Source: Salinispora arenicola | GTDB taxonomy: Bacteria; Actinomycetota; Actinomycetes; Mycobacteriales; Micromonosporaceae | NCBI RefSeq assembly: GCF_006716065.1 | Contig: NZ_VFOL01000001.1 | Location: forward strand, 5,022,001 to 5,086,000 | Direction: 5' to 3' | DNA length: 64,000 nucleotides | Part shown: one piece after another, positions 43,190-51,084 of the stretch | Layout: every line of letters starts with the position of its first letter | Numbering within the stretch: position 1 is the first letter of the stretch | Translations under genes and position numbers: made by a program | Notes under the pieces: generated by a model | What the model saw: only the letters and a program-made list of their open reading frames with translations | Database searches by the model: none | What the model was told of the DNA's origin: nothing

Positions 43190-43460
43190 GCTGTACCTCC
43201 TTTCCTCGTCGCCGCGCTTCATGCCCTCGAGTCGCCGCCGGTCAATCCTGGAGCCCGAAGCGCCGGCGGGTGCCCGCAGGCCACAGGGTCGCGCAGCAGG
43301 TCCCCCCAAAACGCCGGCCCAAACGTCACCTCGCCTGCCCGACGTCCCCCGGCGACCACATCACGCTAACTCGCCCGTTCAAGGAGGTGTAGTGGGCGAT
43401 CACGGCAAAAGCCTGTTCCCGGATACCCGACCAACGACCGCCCCCAGGCAAGCAGGAAGG

Positions 43461-44660
43461 TCAGCGGCGGGAGTCGGCCGGCTCGTCCGGACCGACGAAC
43501 GCCTCGCTGCGAGCGACACCGTCCGCACTGCCGCCGAAGATCCGCGCGTCGTCGGAGCCCGCACCGTCGGCGAGGCGACCCGACTGGGTCGGGCGGCGGG
43601 GTGACACCCACTGCCACGGCTGGCCGCCCCCGGCATCACCGACCTCGGCGCGCATCCGGGGCATCGCGGTCGGCCGCTGGTCCCACACCCAGGCGACCAG
43701 GTGCTCACGGACCAGGCAGCGCAGGTCCCACAGACTGCCGGCGTTCGCCGCGCTGACCAACGCACGTACCTTGATCATGCCGCCGGTCGCGTCGGTTACC
43801 TGCAGCGCGCAGACCCGACCGTCCCACAGCTCGCTGCTCTCCGCCAAGCGGCGCAATTCCTCCCGCATCGCCTGCACCGAGATGGACCAGTCGACGTCGA
43901 ACTCGGCGGTGCCGAGCACCGCGGCCTCGGTCCGGGTCCAGTTCTGGAACGGCTTGCTGACGAAGTAGGAGGTGGGCAGGATCAACCGCCGGTCGTCCCA
44001 GATCCGCACCACCACGTAGCTGAGGGTCAGCTCCTCGATCCGACCCCACTCCCCGTCGACGACCACCACGTCGCCGAGGCGTACGGCGTCGCTGAACGCG
44101 AGTTGGAGACCGGCGAACACGTTGCCCAGCAGACTCTGTGCGGCCAGCGCCGCCACCACACCCACCACACCAGCGCTGGTCAACACTCCAGCGCCGATCC
44201 CGCGGACGGCAGGGAAGGTCATCAGCATCACGCCGAGGGCCAGGATGACGACCACCGCAATGGTCAACCGGCGCAGGAGCACCACCTGCGTGCGGATCCG
44301 GCGATGCCGGTTGTCCGGCACGTCGACCTGGAACCGGGCCAGCGCGGTGTCCTCGACCACCACCAGCAACGTGGCGACCAGCCAGGCGGTCGCGGCGATC
44401 ACCCCGAGCACCAGGATGTGCAGCAGAGCCTTGAGCCAGCCGGCATCCTCCGCGTAGCCGGTGGTGAACCGCACGGCGAACTGCACGGCGAGGATGGTCG
44501 CCGCCACCTGAACCGCGCGGTGCGCGTGCTGGGCCAGCCCGGTCAACAGAAGTGAGCGCTGGCCGAGCCGCCGCGTTATCCGGTGCACCACGGCCACCGC
44601 GAACAGGGCACCCGCCGCGGCGACGAGCACGGCGACAAGCGTCCCGAGATAGCTCTGCAC
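43461..44660 (-). CDS. Mechanosensitive ion channel (MscS family)
   Basis: A 399-residue channel protecting against osmotic downshock. GTG 44660 follows GAGGAGGAG, better placed than an ATG 15 nt upstream. Four or five membrane helices span about 5-190, with the pore-lining MscS helix GVVGVVAALAAQSLLGNVFAGLQLAFSDAVRLGD. The beta domain is DVVVVDGEWGRIEELTLSYVVVRIWDDRRLILPTSYF. The last 60 residues are polar and variable (Gly/Ser/Asp-rich), probably a cytoplasmic tail. Confidence 0.92.
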   Translation of the reverse strand: MQSYLGTLVAVLVAAAGALFAVAVVHRITRRLGQRSLLLTGLAQHAHRAVQVAATILAVQFAVRFTTGYAEDAGWLKALLHILVLGVIAATAWLVATLLVVVEDTALARFQVDVPDNRHRRIRTQVVLLRRLTIAVVVILALGVMLMTFPAVRGIGAGVLTSAGVVGVVAALAAQSLLGNVFAGLQLAFSDAVRLGDVVVVDGEWGRIEELTLSYVVVRIWDDRRLILPTSYFVSKPFQNWTRTEAAVLGTAEFDVDWSISVQAMREELRRLAESSELWDGRVCALQVTDATGGMIKVRALVSAANAGSLWDLRCLVREHLVAWVWDQRPTAMPRMRAEVGDAGGGQPWQWVSPRRPTQSGRLADGAGSDDARIFGGSADGVARSEAFVGPDEPADSRR

Positions 44661-44904
44661 GTCTCTCCTCCTCATCAACCGGACGTCGGGACGCCCGGCG
44701 AAGGCCCAATGGTGCCGGCGATCGGCCGAGTCGACCAGTGTCAGACCTTCTGGTAACGAGAACGGAGGAGACAGAAGGCGCCGAGGACGACCAGGCCGAC
44801 AACGCCGACGCTGGTAGCACCTGCCCTGAGCTACCGTACGCCACGCCCTCGCCGGTATCACCGGCAACGCCGTCAGGGGTGGACCGGAGGGTACGCGCGC
44901 TCAG

Positions 44905-45270
44905 CTACCCCGAATTCTGTGCCACCCGGATAGCGACCTGCTCAGCGGTGACGCTGTCCAGCGTGACCGATAGTCCGCCCACCTCGGTGGCCGGCTGCCC
45001 ACTGGTGAGGGTCAACTGCTCGCCGGCGACCTCGACGGTCACCTGGTCGCCCTGGGCACCGATCAACTTGGCCTCGACGCCGAGGATGCTGGTCTCGGCG
45101 TTGGCCCCACGGTCGAAGGTGACCGTGCAGCCGTCCAGCCCGCAGTTGGTGGAGACCCCCTCGGAGGAACTGCAGCCGGTCAACACGGCGACACCGAGCG
45201 CCAGGCCGGCGAGCAGGCCGGCGGCCCGGCGGGGGGATTTCGGGGGAAAAGAAGCGCGTCGGTTCGTCAC
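44905..45270 (-). CDS. Secreted lipoprotein, function unknown
   Basis: 121 residues from GTG 45270. A basic leader and hydrophobic core end in the lipobox LTGC, with the lipidated Cys at residue 33. The mature part, SSSEGVSTNCGLDGCTVTFDRGANAE, has a Cys pair and short beta-rich sequence (TVEVAGEQLTLTSGQPATEVGGLSVTLDSV). I do not recognise a family with a known role. TACCCT lies 7 nt upstream of the GTG. Confidence 0.8.
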   Translation of the reverse strand: MTNRRASFPPKSPRRAAGLLAGLALGVAVLTGCSSSEGVSTNCGLDGCTVTFDRGANAETSILGVEAKLIGAQGDQVTVEVAGEQLTLTSGQPATEVGGLSVTLDSVTAEQVAIRVAQNSG

Positions 45271-45277
45271 GGCCCCC

Positions 45278-45283
45278 AGGGTA
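45278..45283 (-). promoter_or_regulatory. Candidate -10 (TACCCT) for leaderless lipoprotein mRNA
   Basis: Minus-strand TACCCT ends 7 nt before the GTG at 45270. The plus-strand hexamer TAGGGT of the divergent gene lies 48 nt away. Confidence 0.4.
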
Positions 45284-45330
45284 CGAGACGGGCGCCGTAC
45301 CGACCGTGCGCCATGATCGCCGATGCGGGT

Positions 45331-45336
45331 TAGGGT
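45331..45336 (+). promoter_or_regulatory. Candidate -10 (TAGGGT) for leaderless PLP-enzyme mRNA
   Basis: TAGGGT ends 6 nt before the ATG at 45343, without a ribosome site. Confidence 0.5.
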
Positions 45337-45342
45337 CCGCTC

Positions 45343-46554
45343 ATGCCGTTCGACATCGCCCGCGCCCGGGCCGCCTATCCCGCCCTGGCCGAGGGACACG
45401 TCCACTTCGACGGTGCCGGTGGCACCCAGACCGCCGCGCCGGTGATCGCCGCGGTGGCCGAGACGATGGGTACGGCGCTCGGCAACCGCAGTGGTGGCAA
45501 CCTACCCGGCCGACGCTCGGTGGAACTGGTGTCCGCCGCCCGGACGGCCGTGGCCGACCTGCTCGGCGCGGTCCCGGAGGGGGTGGTGCTGGGCCCGAGC
45601 GCGACCGCGCTGACGTACACCCTGGCCCGCGCCCTCGGGGCGACCTGGCGGCCGGGCGACGAGGTGGTGGTGTCCCGACTCGACCACGATGCCAACGTTC
45701 GGCCGTGGATCCAGGCGGCCGAGGCGGCCGGCGCGACGGTACGGTGGGCCGAGTTCGACGAGCACACCGGCGAACTGCCCGCCGGCCAGTACGCCGACCT
45801 GGTCAACGAGCGGACCCGGCTGGTGGCGGTCACGGCCGGCAGCAACGCGATCGGCACGATCCCGGACGTGGCGGCGATCGCCAAGTCGGCTCACGCCGCC
45901 GGCGCGTTGGTCTGCGTGGACGGCGTGCACTCGGTACCGCACGGTCCGACCGACCTCACCGCGCTGGGAGCGGACTTCCTCGTCACCAGTGCCTACAAGT
46001 GGTCCGGCCCGCACCTGGCCGCGGTAGCAGCGGACCCGGCGTGCTGGCAGCACCTGCACCCGGCGAAGCTGCGCCCCTCCGCCGACACGGTGCCCGACCG
46101 GTTCGAGTACGGCACGCCCAGCTTTCCCCTGTTGGCCGGGGTGGCCGTGACCGTGGACCACCTCGCCGGGCTGGACCCGACGGCTACCGGAACCCGGCGG
46201 GAGCGGCTGCGGACCAGTCTGAGCGCAGTCCGCACGTACGAGGAGGGACTGTTGGACCGGCTGCTCGACGGTCTCGCCGCGGTGTCCGGGGTCACCGTGC
46301 TCGGCTCACCGGGCCGGCGCTGCCCCACGGTCTCGTTCCGGTTGGCGGGCCGGTCTCCGGCCGACACCCAGGCGGCGCTGGGCGCGGCGGGGGTCTGCCT
46401 GTCCGCCGGCGACTACTACGCCTACGAGTACTTCCAGACGTTGGGACTGCGGGACAGCGGCGGGGCGGTGCGGGTCAGCCTGTACCACTACAACACCGTC
46501 GCCGAGGTGGATCGCCTGCTCAACGAGTTGGCGGCCCTGACCGCCGGCCGCTGA
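45343..46554 (+). CDS. Cysteine desulfurase-like class V PLP enzyme (VC1184-like)
   Basis: 403 residues. It starts MPFDIARARAAYPALAEGHVHFDGAGGTQTAAPVI, and NRSGGNLPGRRS matches the cysteine-desulfurase-like VC1184 group. The PLP site has LVCVDGVHSVPHGPTDL and the Schiff-base Lys in VTSAYKWSGPHLAAV. The C-terminal GVCLSAGDYYAYEYFQTLGLRDSGGAVRVSLYHYNT replaces the usual desulfurase Cys loop. Reaction unknown; sulfur transfer cannot be assumed. It runs toward the NagZ-like gene, from which 17 nt separate it. Confidence 0.88.
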   Translation: MPFDIARARAAYPALAEGHVHFDGAGGTQTAAPVIAAVAETMGTALGNRSGGNLPGRRSVELVSAARTAVADLLGAVPEGVVLGPSATALTYTLARALGATWRPGDEVVVSRLDHDANVRPWIQAAEAAGATVRWAEFDEHTGELPAGQYADLVNERTRLVAVTAGSNAIGTIPDVAAIAKSAHAAGALVCVDGVHSVPHGPTDLTALGADFLVTSAYKWSGPHLAAVAADPACWQHLHPAKLRPSADTVPDRFEYGTPSFPLLAGVAVTVDHLAGLDPTATGTRRERLRTSLSAVRTYEEGLLDRLLDGLAAVSGVTVLGSPGRRCPTVSFRLAGRSPADTQAALGAAGVCLSAGDYYAYEYFQTLGLRDSGGAVRVSLYHYNTVAEVDRLLNELAALTAGR

Positions 46555-46571
46555 CGGCCTCCTGCCGGCGG

Positions 46572-48065
46572 TCAGCCGGCCCCGGTCAGGACCTCCGCCG
46601 CCGCCCGGCTGCTGGCACGGGTCGCACCGTGGGTCGCCACGTGCACCGCCCCGGTGACGAGTTCGGGCACACCCAGCTCGACGACCACGGCGTCCGGGCG
46701 GGCGGCCAGGGCACGCGTCACGGCCGCCCGCACCAACGGGTGTCGGTGCAGGTCCCGAACGACGAGGACGACGTGGCGACCGTGCGCTCCGGCGACGGGA
46801 TCGGTGGGCGCGTCGTCCTCGGCACACCGGACAGCGGTGGTGCCCGGCAGCAGCTCGGCCAGCGGTGCCGCGACGCCCCACGGTGTCTCCGCGCCGATCG
46901 CGATGTTCCGGGGGGACTCGAACTCCACCACGTGGGCGGGGCCGGTCAGGGGCAGCGTCCCCCGCCCGGCACCGCCCGTCGTGATCCGGACGGCCCGCCG
47001 GGCGGCGGCGAATCCGATGGCCGAGCCACCGCCGGGTGCCGGCTGCCGCGCCGGCCGGGCCCCGCGGCTGGCGGCGGTCCAGGAGGCGAGCAGGCTGACC
47101 CGTTTGGCTGCCTCGACGAGCCGTTCCTCGGGCAGTTCCCCGGCCACGACAGCGGCCACGATCGCGTCCCGTAGCTGCTGGGCCGCGTCCTCGTCGGCGC
47201 GCTCGCCGCCAACGCAGATGGCGTCGGCGCCCGCGGCCAGGGCACGCACCGCGGCACCCGCGAAGCCGTAGCGGTCGGCGACCGCGCGCATCTCCACCGC
47301 GTCGGTCACCACGACCCCGGCGAATCCCAACTCGTCGCGGAGCAGGCCGGTGAGGATCCGGCGGCTCAGGCTGGCCGGCAGATCCGGATCCAGTACGGGT
47401 ACGAGCAGGTGGCCGCTCATCACCGCCTGCACGCCGGCGGACAACGCGGCGCGGAACGGTGCCAATTCCACGGCGTCCAGCCGGGTTCGGTCGCCGACGA
47501 TCCGGGGCAGGTCGTGGTGGGAGTCGATCCGGGTGTCACCGTGCCCGGGAAAGTGCTTGGCGCAGGCCGCGACGCCGCTGGCCTGCAGGCCCCGCACCCA
47601 GGCGGCGGTGTGCCGGGCGACACGGGCCGGGTCGGCACCGAAGGAACGGACGCCGATCACCGGGTTGTCCGGATCGGAGTTGACGTCGGCGTCCGGCGCG
47701 TAGTTCAGGGTGATCCCGAGCGCCGCCAGCTCCGCGCCGAGGTCGCTGGCCACTGCCTCGGTCAGGGCCGGATCGTCGACCACGCCGAGAGCCAGGTTGC
47801 CGGGCCGGGAGCTGCCCAGCCCCGACTCGATCCGGGTCACGTCGCCGGCCTCCTCGTCGATGGCGACGATGACGTCCGGTCGTTCCGCGCGCAACGTCGC
47901 GGTCAGCGCGGCGACCTGGTCGGAGTCGACCACGTTGCGGGCGAAGAGCACCACCGCGCCGAGCCCGTCGCCCAGCCAGCGGCGCACCCAGGTCGGGGCG
48001 GTGGTACCGACGAAGCCGGGTTGGAGAACGGTGGCGGCCAGGGACTGGAGGTTGCCTTCGGGCAT
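46572..48065 (-). CDS. Glycoside hydrolase family 3, beta-N-acetylglucosaminidase-like (NagZ-like)
   Basis: 497 residues from ATG 48065 with GGAGG upstream. NagZ-type motif KHFPGHGDTRIDSHHDLPRI carries the general acid/base His-Asp dyad, and the nucleophile Asp is in VVVTDAVEMRAV. VAIDEEAGDVTRIES is the substrate-binding block. No signal peptide, so a cytoplasmic or peptidoglycan-recycling role is likely. About 150 extra C-terminal residues beyond the NagZ domain end in a Rossmann-like segment (DAVVVELGVPELV). Some GH3 enzymes of this group act by phosphorolysis, so the exact reaction is open. Confidence 0.9.
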   Translation of the reverse strand: MPEGNLQSLAATVLQPGFVGTTAPTWVRRWLGDGLGAVVLFARNVVDSDQVAALTATLRAERPDVIVAIDEEAGDVTRIESGLGSSRPGNLALGVVDDPALTEAVASDLGAELAALGITLNYAPDADVNSDPDNPVIGVRSFGADPARVARHTAAWVRGLQASGVAACAKHFPGHGDTRIDSHHDLPRIVGDRTRLDAVELAPFRAALSAGVQAVMSGHLLVPVLDPDLPASLSRRILTGLLRDELGFAGVVVTDAVEMRAVADRYGFAGAAVRALAAGADAICVGGERADEDAAQQLRDAIVAAVVAGELPEERLVEAAKRVSLLASWTAASRGARPARQPAPGGGSAIGFAAARRAVRITTGGAGRGTLPLTGPAHVVEFESPRNIAIGAETPWGVAAPLAELLPGTTAVRCAEDDAPTDPVAGAHGRHVVLVVRDLHRHPLVRAAVTRALAARPDAVVVELGVPELVTGAVHVATHGATRASSRAAAEVLTGAG

Positions 48066-48238
48066 GGTCACGCCTCCACCTCGGGCTGCTCCTCGGTCCG
48101 CTCGCTCATGTCGCCCCCGCTTCCGCGCCCTGTGCAACCCGCCCCGGCGGCGGTGCTCTGCCATGGTCACACCACACAAACCAATAGTCAACAAACCTTA
48201 CAGTTGCTGAGATGCTCCTCGGCCGGGACAGTTCGAGA

Positions 48239-48361
48239 ATGGATCCCGTGCTACTGGCCGAGGCAGCGAGCCCGGCCGATGTCCCCGGCGTACGCCTGCT
48301 CGGCGTGGTGGTGGGCGGCCTGCTGTTGATCGCCGCGATCCGGGCGATGTTCCGCCGCTAG
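48239..48361 (+). CDS. Putative 40-residue single-helix membrane protein
   Basis: ATG 48239 opens MDPVLLAEAASPADVPGVRLL, then a helix (LGVVVGGLLLIAAIRAMF) and a basic RR end. The hydrophobic stretch followed by positive residues suits a small membrane protein, and I recall comparable short proteins in Micromonospora. The ribosome site is weak (CGAGA). It lies between the divergent nagZ-like gene and the convergent topoisomerase gene. Real gene status is uncertain. Confidence 0.45.
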   Translation: MDPVLLAEAASPADVPGVRLLGVVVGGLLLIAAIRAMFRR

Positions 48362-48480
48362 CCCCCGGTTCATCACCGGTCGACACGGGCACCTCGGACC
48401 CGAACCGCGAAGGATCCGACCAGCCCGGGTAGGCCGCACCGGTCACCGGCCGGGCCCGCCACACCTGATCCAGATGCTCG

Positions 48481-49464
48481 TCATGCCTCGGTCAACAACT
48501 CCAGGACCGCCCGCTCCGCGTCCTCGCGGGGCATCCACCGGCCGACCGGCGCCAACACACCATCGTGGTAGAGCTCGACGACCCGGGGGTCGACGTAGGA
48601 CGAACGAGCCACCGTGGGCGTGTTCCCGAGCAGCCCCGCCACCTCCCGCATGACCGCGGCCACCGCCCGACGGCGGGCGGTCACCGACCGGTGCCCACCA
48701 ACGGCAGCCAGCCCGGTGGCCGCCAGGACGGTGGCGTGCCAGGTACGGAAGTCCTTCGCGGTCATCTCACCTCCGCTGGCGGTACGCAGATACCCGTTGA
48801 CGTCGCCCCGGCGCACGTCCCGCCAGTGCCGGCCGTCCCAGTAGCCGAAGAGCCGGTCCGCGGCGCGGCGGCGACGACGCAGGTTGACCAGCACCTGGCA
48901 CAGCACCGGATCCTCAATCCACCGAATCTGCTCGATCCCACCCTTAGCCGGGAACTCCAGGACCACGCAGCCGCGGCGGGAGCGGGCGTGCTCCGGACGC
49001 AGAGTGGACACCCCGAAGGTCGGGTCGTCGCCGGCGGCGTAGCGGTCACTGCCCACCCGGAACGCGCCCAGGTCCAACAACCGGGCCACGGTGGCCAGCA
49101 CCCGATCTCGGTTCAGTCCCCGGCCGTCGAGGTCATCCGCGATGCGCTCGCGCAACCTGGGCAGCCGGTGGGCCACCTCGAGCACGTGATCGAACTTCGC
49201 CTCGTCCCGCTTGCGCCGCCACTCCGGGTGGTACAGGTACTGCCGCCGGCCAGCAGCATCGACTCCGGTGGCCTGGATGTGCCCGTTCGGGTACGGCGAA
49301 ATCCACACGTCCTGCCAGGCCGGCGGGATGACCAGGTCACGCAGCCGGGCCAGCCGATCCGGATCACGGACCGGCTCACCGGCCGGATCCTGGAACCCCC
49401 AGCCCCGGCCACGCCGGCAGCGCCGGTACCCCGGCCTGCCCGGATCACTACGCCGCAACCGCAC
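48481..49464 (-). CDS. DNA topoisomerase IB (poxvirus/bacterial type)
   Basis: 327 residues from GTG 49464. It relaxes supercoils through a 3'-phosphotyrosine intermediate. The N-terminal domain has DLVIPPAWQDVWISPYPNGHIQATGVDAAGRRQYLYHPEWRRKRDEAKFD. Catalytic-domain residues include SGGEMTAKDFRTWHATVLAA (Lys and Arg/His group) and the active-site Tyr in VARSSYVDPRVVELY. Length fits the small bacterial TopIB family. Its start overlaps the GT9 gene by 17 nt, making it the last member of the heptose operon. The functional link is unclear. Confidence 0.93.
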   Translation of the reverse strand: MRLRRSDPGRPGYRRCRRGRGWGFQDPAGEPVRDPDRLARLRDLVIPPAWQDVWISPYPNGHIQATGVDAAGRRQYLYHPEWRRKRDEAKFDHVLEVAHRLPRLRERIADDLDGRGLNRDRVLATVARLLDLGAFRVGSDRYAAGDDPTFGVSTLRPEHARSRRGCVVLEFPAKGGIEQIRWIEDPVLCQVLVNLRRRRRAADRLFGYWDGRHWRDVRRGDVNGYLRTASGGEMTAKDFRTWHATVLAATGLAAVGGHRSVTARRRAVAAVMREVAGLLGNTPTVARSSYVDPRVVELYHDGVLAPVGRWMPREDAERAVLELLTEA

Positions 49465-50401
49465 CGGTCGTCCGCACTGCCCGCTGCACCTCGTCGACGG
49501 CGACCAGCACCTGATCAACATCCACGGCCGCCAGCATCGGGTGGGCCCCGGTCCCGTCCCACCCCGGAAGGTCCCCACCGCCGGCCCAGAGCGCCCGGTG
49601 CCAGGGCCGATCGGGCGGTGGCCCCCACCGAGACGGCGGGTTGGGGCCGAAGAGGACGACGGAGGGGGTGCGGTAGGCGGTGGCAAGGTGGGCGATGCCG
49701 GTGTCGCCGCTGATCAGCAGGCGGGCATGAGCGACCAGAGTGGCCAGGTAACGCAAGTCGGTGTGGCCGGCCCGGACGGTGCGACCGGGCAACCCGGCAA
49801 GCCGCGCGACGCGCCGGGCGAGGCCGCACTCAGTGGTGTCTCCGGTTATCACGATCTCGTGGCCGGCAGCACTGAGCTGGCGGGCGACAGCCGCGAACCG
49901 CCGCACCGGCCAGCGCTTACCCGCGATCTTCGAGCCCGGGTGCAGCACGGTCACGCCGATCGGTGTTCGGTCGGGTGCTGGCCGGCGGAGGCCCAGGTCG
50001 GTCGGATCCGTGGGGACGCCGTACCAGTCCAGCAGGCGGCACCACCGGTGGACCTCGTGTTCGTCGGCCAGCCATGGCGGGCCGTCGTGGTGCCCGGCGA
50101 TCGGGTTGGCGAAGGCGATCAGCCGGTGCGGCCGGGTGCCGGCCAGCAGGCGGTGTGACTGTGGCCCGCGGCCGTGCAGATTGACCGCCAGGTCGGGAGC
50201 GGCTCCCCGCCACCGAAGGTGGGACAGGTCGTCGGTGTCGACCAGGTGGTCGATCCCACCGATCAGAGGAACCAGTGGGGCCAGCCAGTCCGGGGCGAGC
50301 AGGACCAGACGCTCGTCGGGGTGGTGGGCGCGCAGGGCGCGAAGTGCCGGCACGGCGGTGGCGAGGTCGCCGAGGCCCAGCGCACGGAGAATCACGATCA
50401 C
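49448..50401 (-). CDS. Glycosyltransferase family 9 (heptosyltransferase-like)
   Basis: 317 residues, GT-B fold. The start VIVILRALGLGDLATAVPALRALRAHHPDERLVLL is the ADP-heptose:LPS heptosyltransferase N-terminus, with the GDL catalytic-region Asp. The donor-binding half has VTVLHPGSKIAGKRWPVRRFAAVARQL and LLISGDTGIAHLATAYRTPSVVLFGPNPPSRWGPP. GTG 50401 overlaps the SDR gene by 4 nt and the 3' end overlaps the topoisomerase gene. With GmhA, HldE and GmhB in the same operon, ADP-heptose is the likely donor. The acceptor is unknown because this organism should have no LPS. Confidence 0.9.
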   Translation of the reverse strand: MIVILRALGLGDLATAVPALRALRAHHPDERLVLLAPDWLAPLVPLIGGIDHLVDTDDLSHLRWRGAAPDLAVNLHGRGPQSHRLLAGTRPHRLIAFANPIAGHHDGPPWLADEHEVHRWCRLLDWYGVPTDPTDLGLRRPAPDRTPIGVTVLHPGSKIAGKRWPVRRFAAVARQLSAAGHEIVITGDTTECGLARRVARLAGLPGRTVRAGHTDLRYLATLVAHARLLISGDTGIAHLATAYRTPSVVLFGPNPPSRWGPPPDRPWHRALWAGGGDLPGWDGTGAHPMLAAVDVDQVLVAVDEVQRAVRTTGAVAA

Positions 50402-51084
50402 GGGTAGGAGGACTCCTGTTCGGCGCAGACCACCAGTTCACGGACGGCGCAGCCGGCGGGTTGGGTCAGGGCGAACATGACCGCGGCGGCGGTGTCGGCC
50501 GGGTCGTTGAGGACCGCATCCGGTCCAGGTCGGTACTGTGGGTCGCGATCGTCGAAGAAGGCGGTGCGCATGCCACCGGGGATGAGCAGAGCCACGCCCA
50601 CCCGGCCCGCGAGTTCCGCGGCGAGCGCCCTGGTGAAACCGACCACCCCGAACTTCGCCGCGCAGTACGCCGTGGCGTCACCGACCGCCTTTACTCCCAG
50701 AGTCGAGGCGACGGTGACGATCCGGCCCCGGGAAGCCTCCAGGAACGGCAGTGCCGCCCGGATGACCGCGGCAGTGCCGAGTAGGTCCACCGTGACAACC
50801 CGGTCCCAGGTCTCCCCGGGTACGTCGGCCAGCCTTCCGGGCACATCCATCCCCGCCGCCGTCACGACGGCGTCCAGGCCACCGGTGCGCTCGACGATGT
50901 CCCGGGTGGCCGCCTCGGCGGCCCGAGTGTCGGCCAGGTCGCACGCCGCCCACGGCACCCCGTCGGCCGGGGGTTGCCGATCCAGTACCAGCGGTCGACC
51001 ACCCGCCCCGGCCACCGCCGAAACCACCGCCGCACCCAGCCCGCTCGACCCACCGGTCACCAGGACCGTGGACCCGGCGTTCAT
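50398..51084 (-). CDS. Short-chain dehydrogenase/reductase in the heptose operon
   Basis: 228 residues from ATG 51084. Classical SDR motifs: VLVTGGSSGLGAAVVSAV, TAAGMD in place of NNAG, Ser in TVASTLGVKAVG and YCAAK. LLIPGGMRTAFFDD is the usual P-G loop. It is not HldD, the ADP-heptose 6-epimerase, which is a longer extended-type SDR. It may oxidise, reduce or epimerise a sugar of the pathway, or replace HldD chemistry. Both ends overlap neighbouring genes by 4 nt. Confidence 0.88.
   Translation of the reverse strand: MNAGSTVLVTGGSSGLGAAVVSAVAGAGGRPLVLDRQPPADGVPWAACDLADTRAAEAATRDIVERTGGLDAVVTAAGMDVPGRLADVPGETWDRVVTVDLLGTAAVIRAALPFLEASRGRIVTVASTLGVKAVGDATAYCAAKFGVVGFTRALAAELAGRVGVALLIPGGMRTAFFDDRDPQYRPGPDAVLNDPADTAAAVMFALTQPAGCAVRELVVCAEQESSYP

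Noticed and set aside
43392..43604. Plus-strand frame after AAGGAGGTGTA (GTG 43392)
   Set aside because: The ribosome-like site is strong, but the frame is antisense to the MscS tail and has no recognisable content.
50398..51084. HldD epimerase
   Set aside because: Too short, classical rather than extended SDR motifs, no HldD-like N-terminal glycine pattern.
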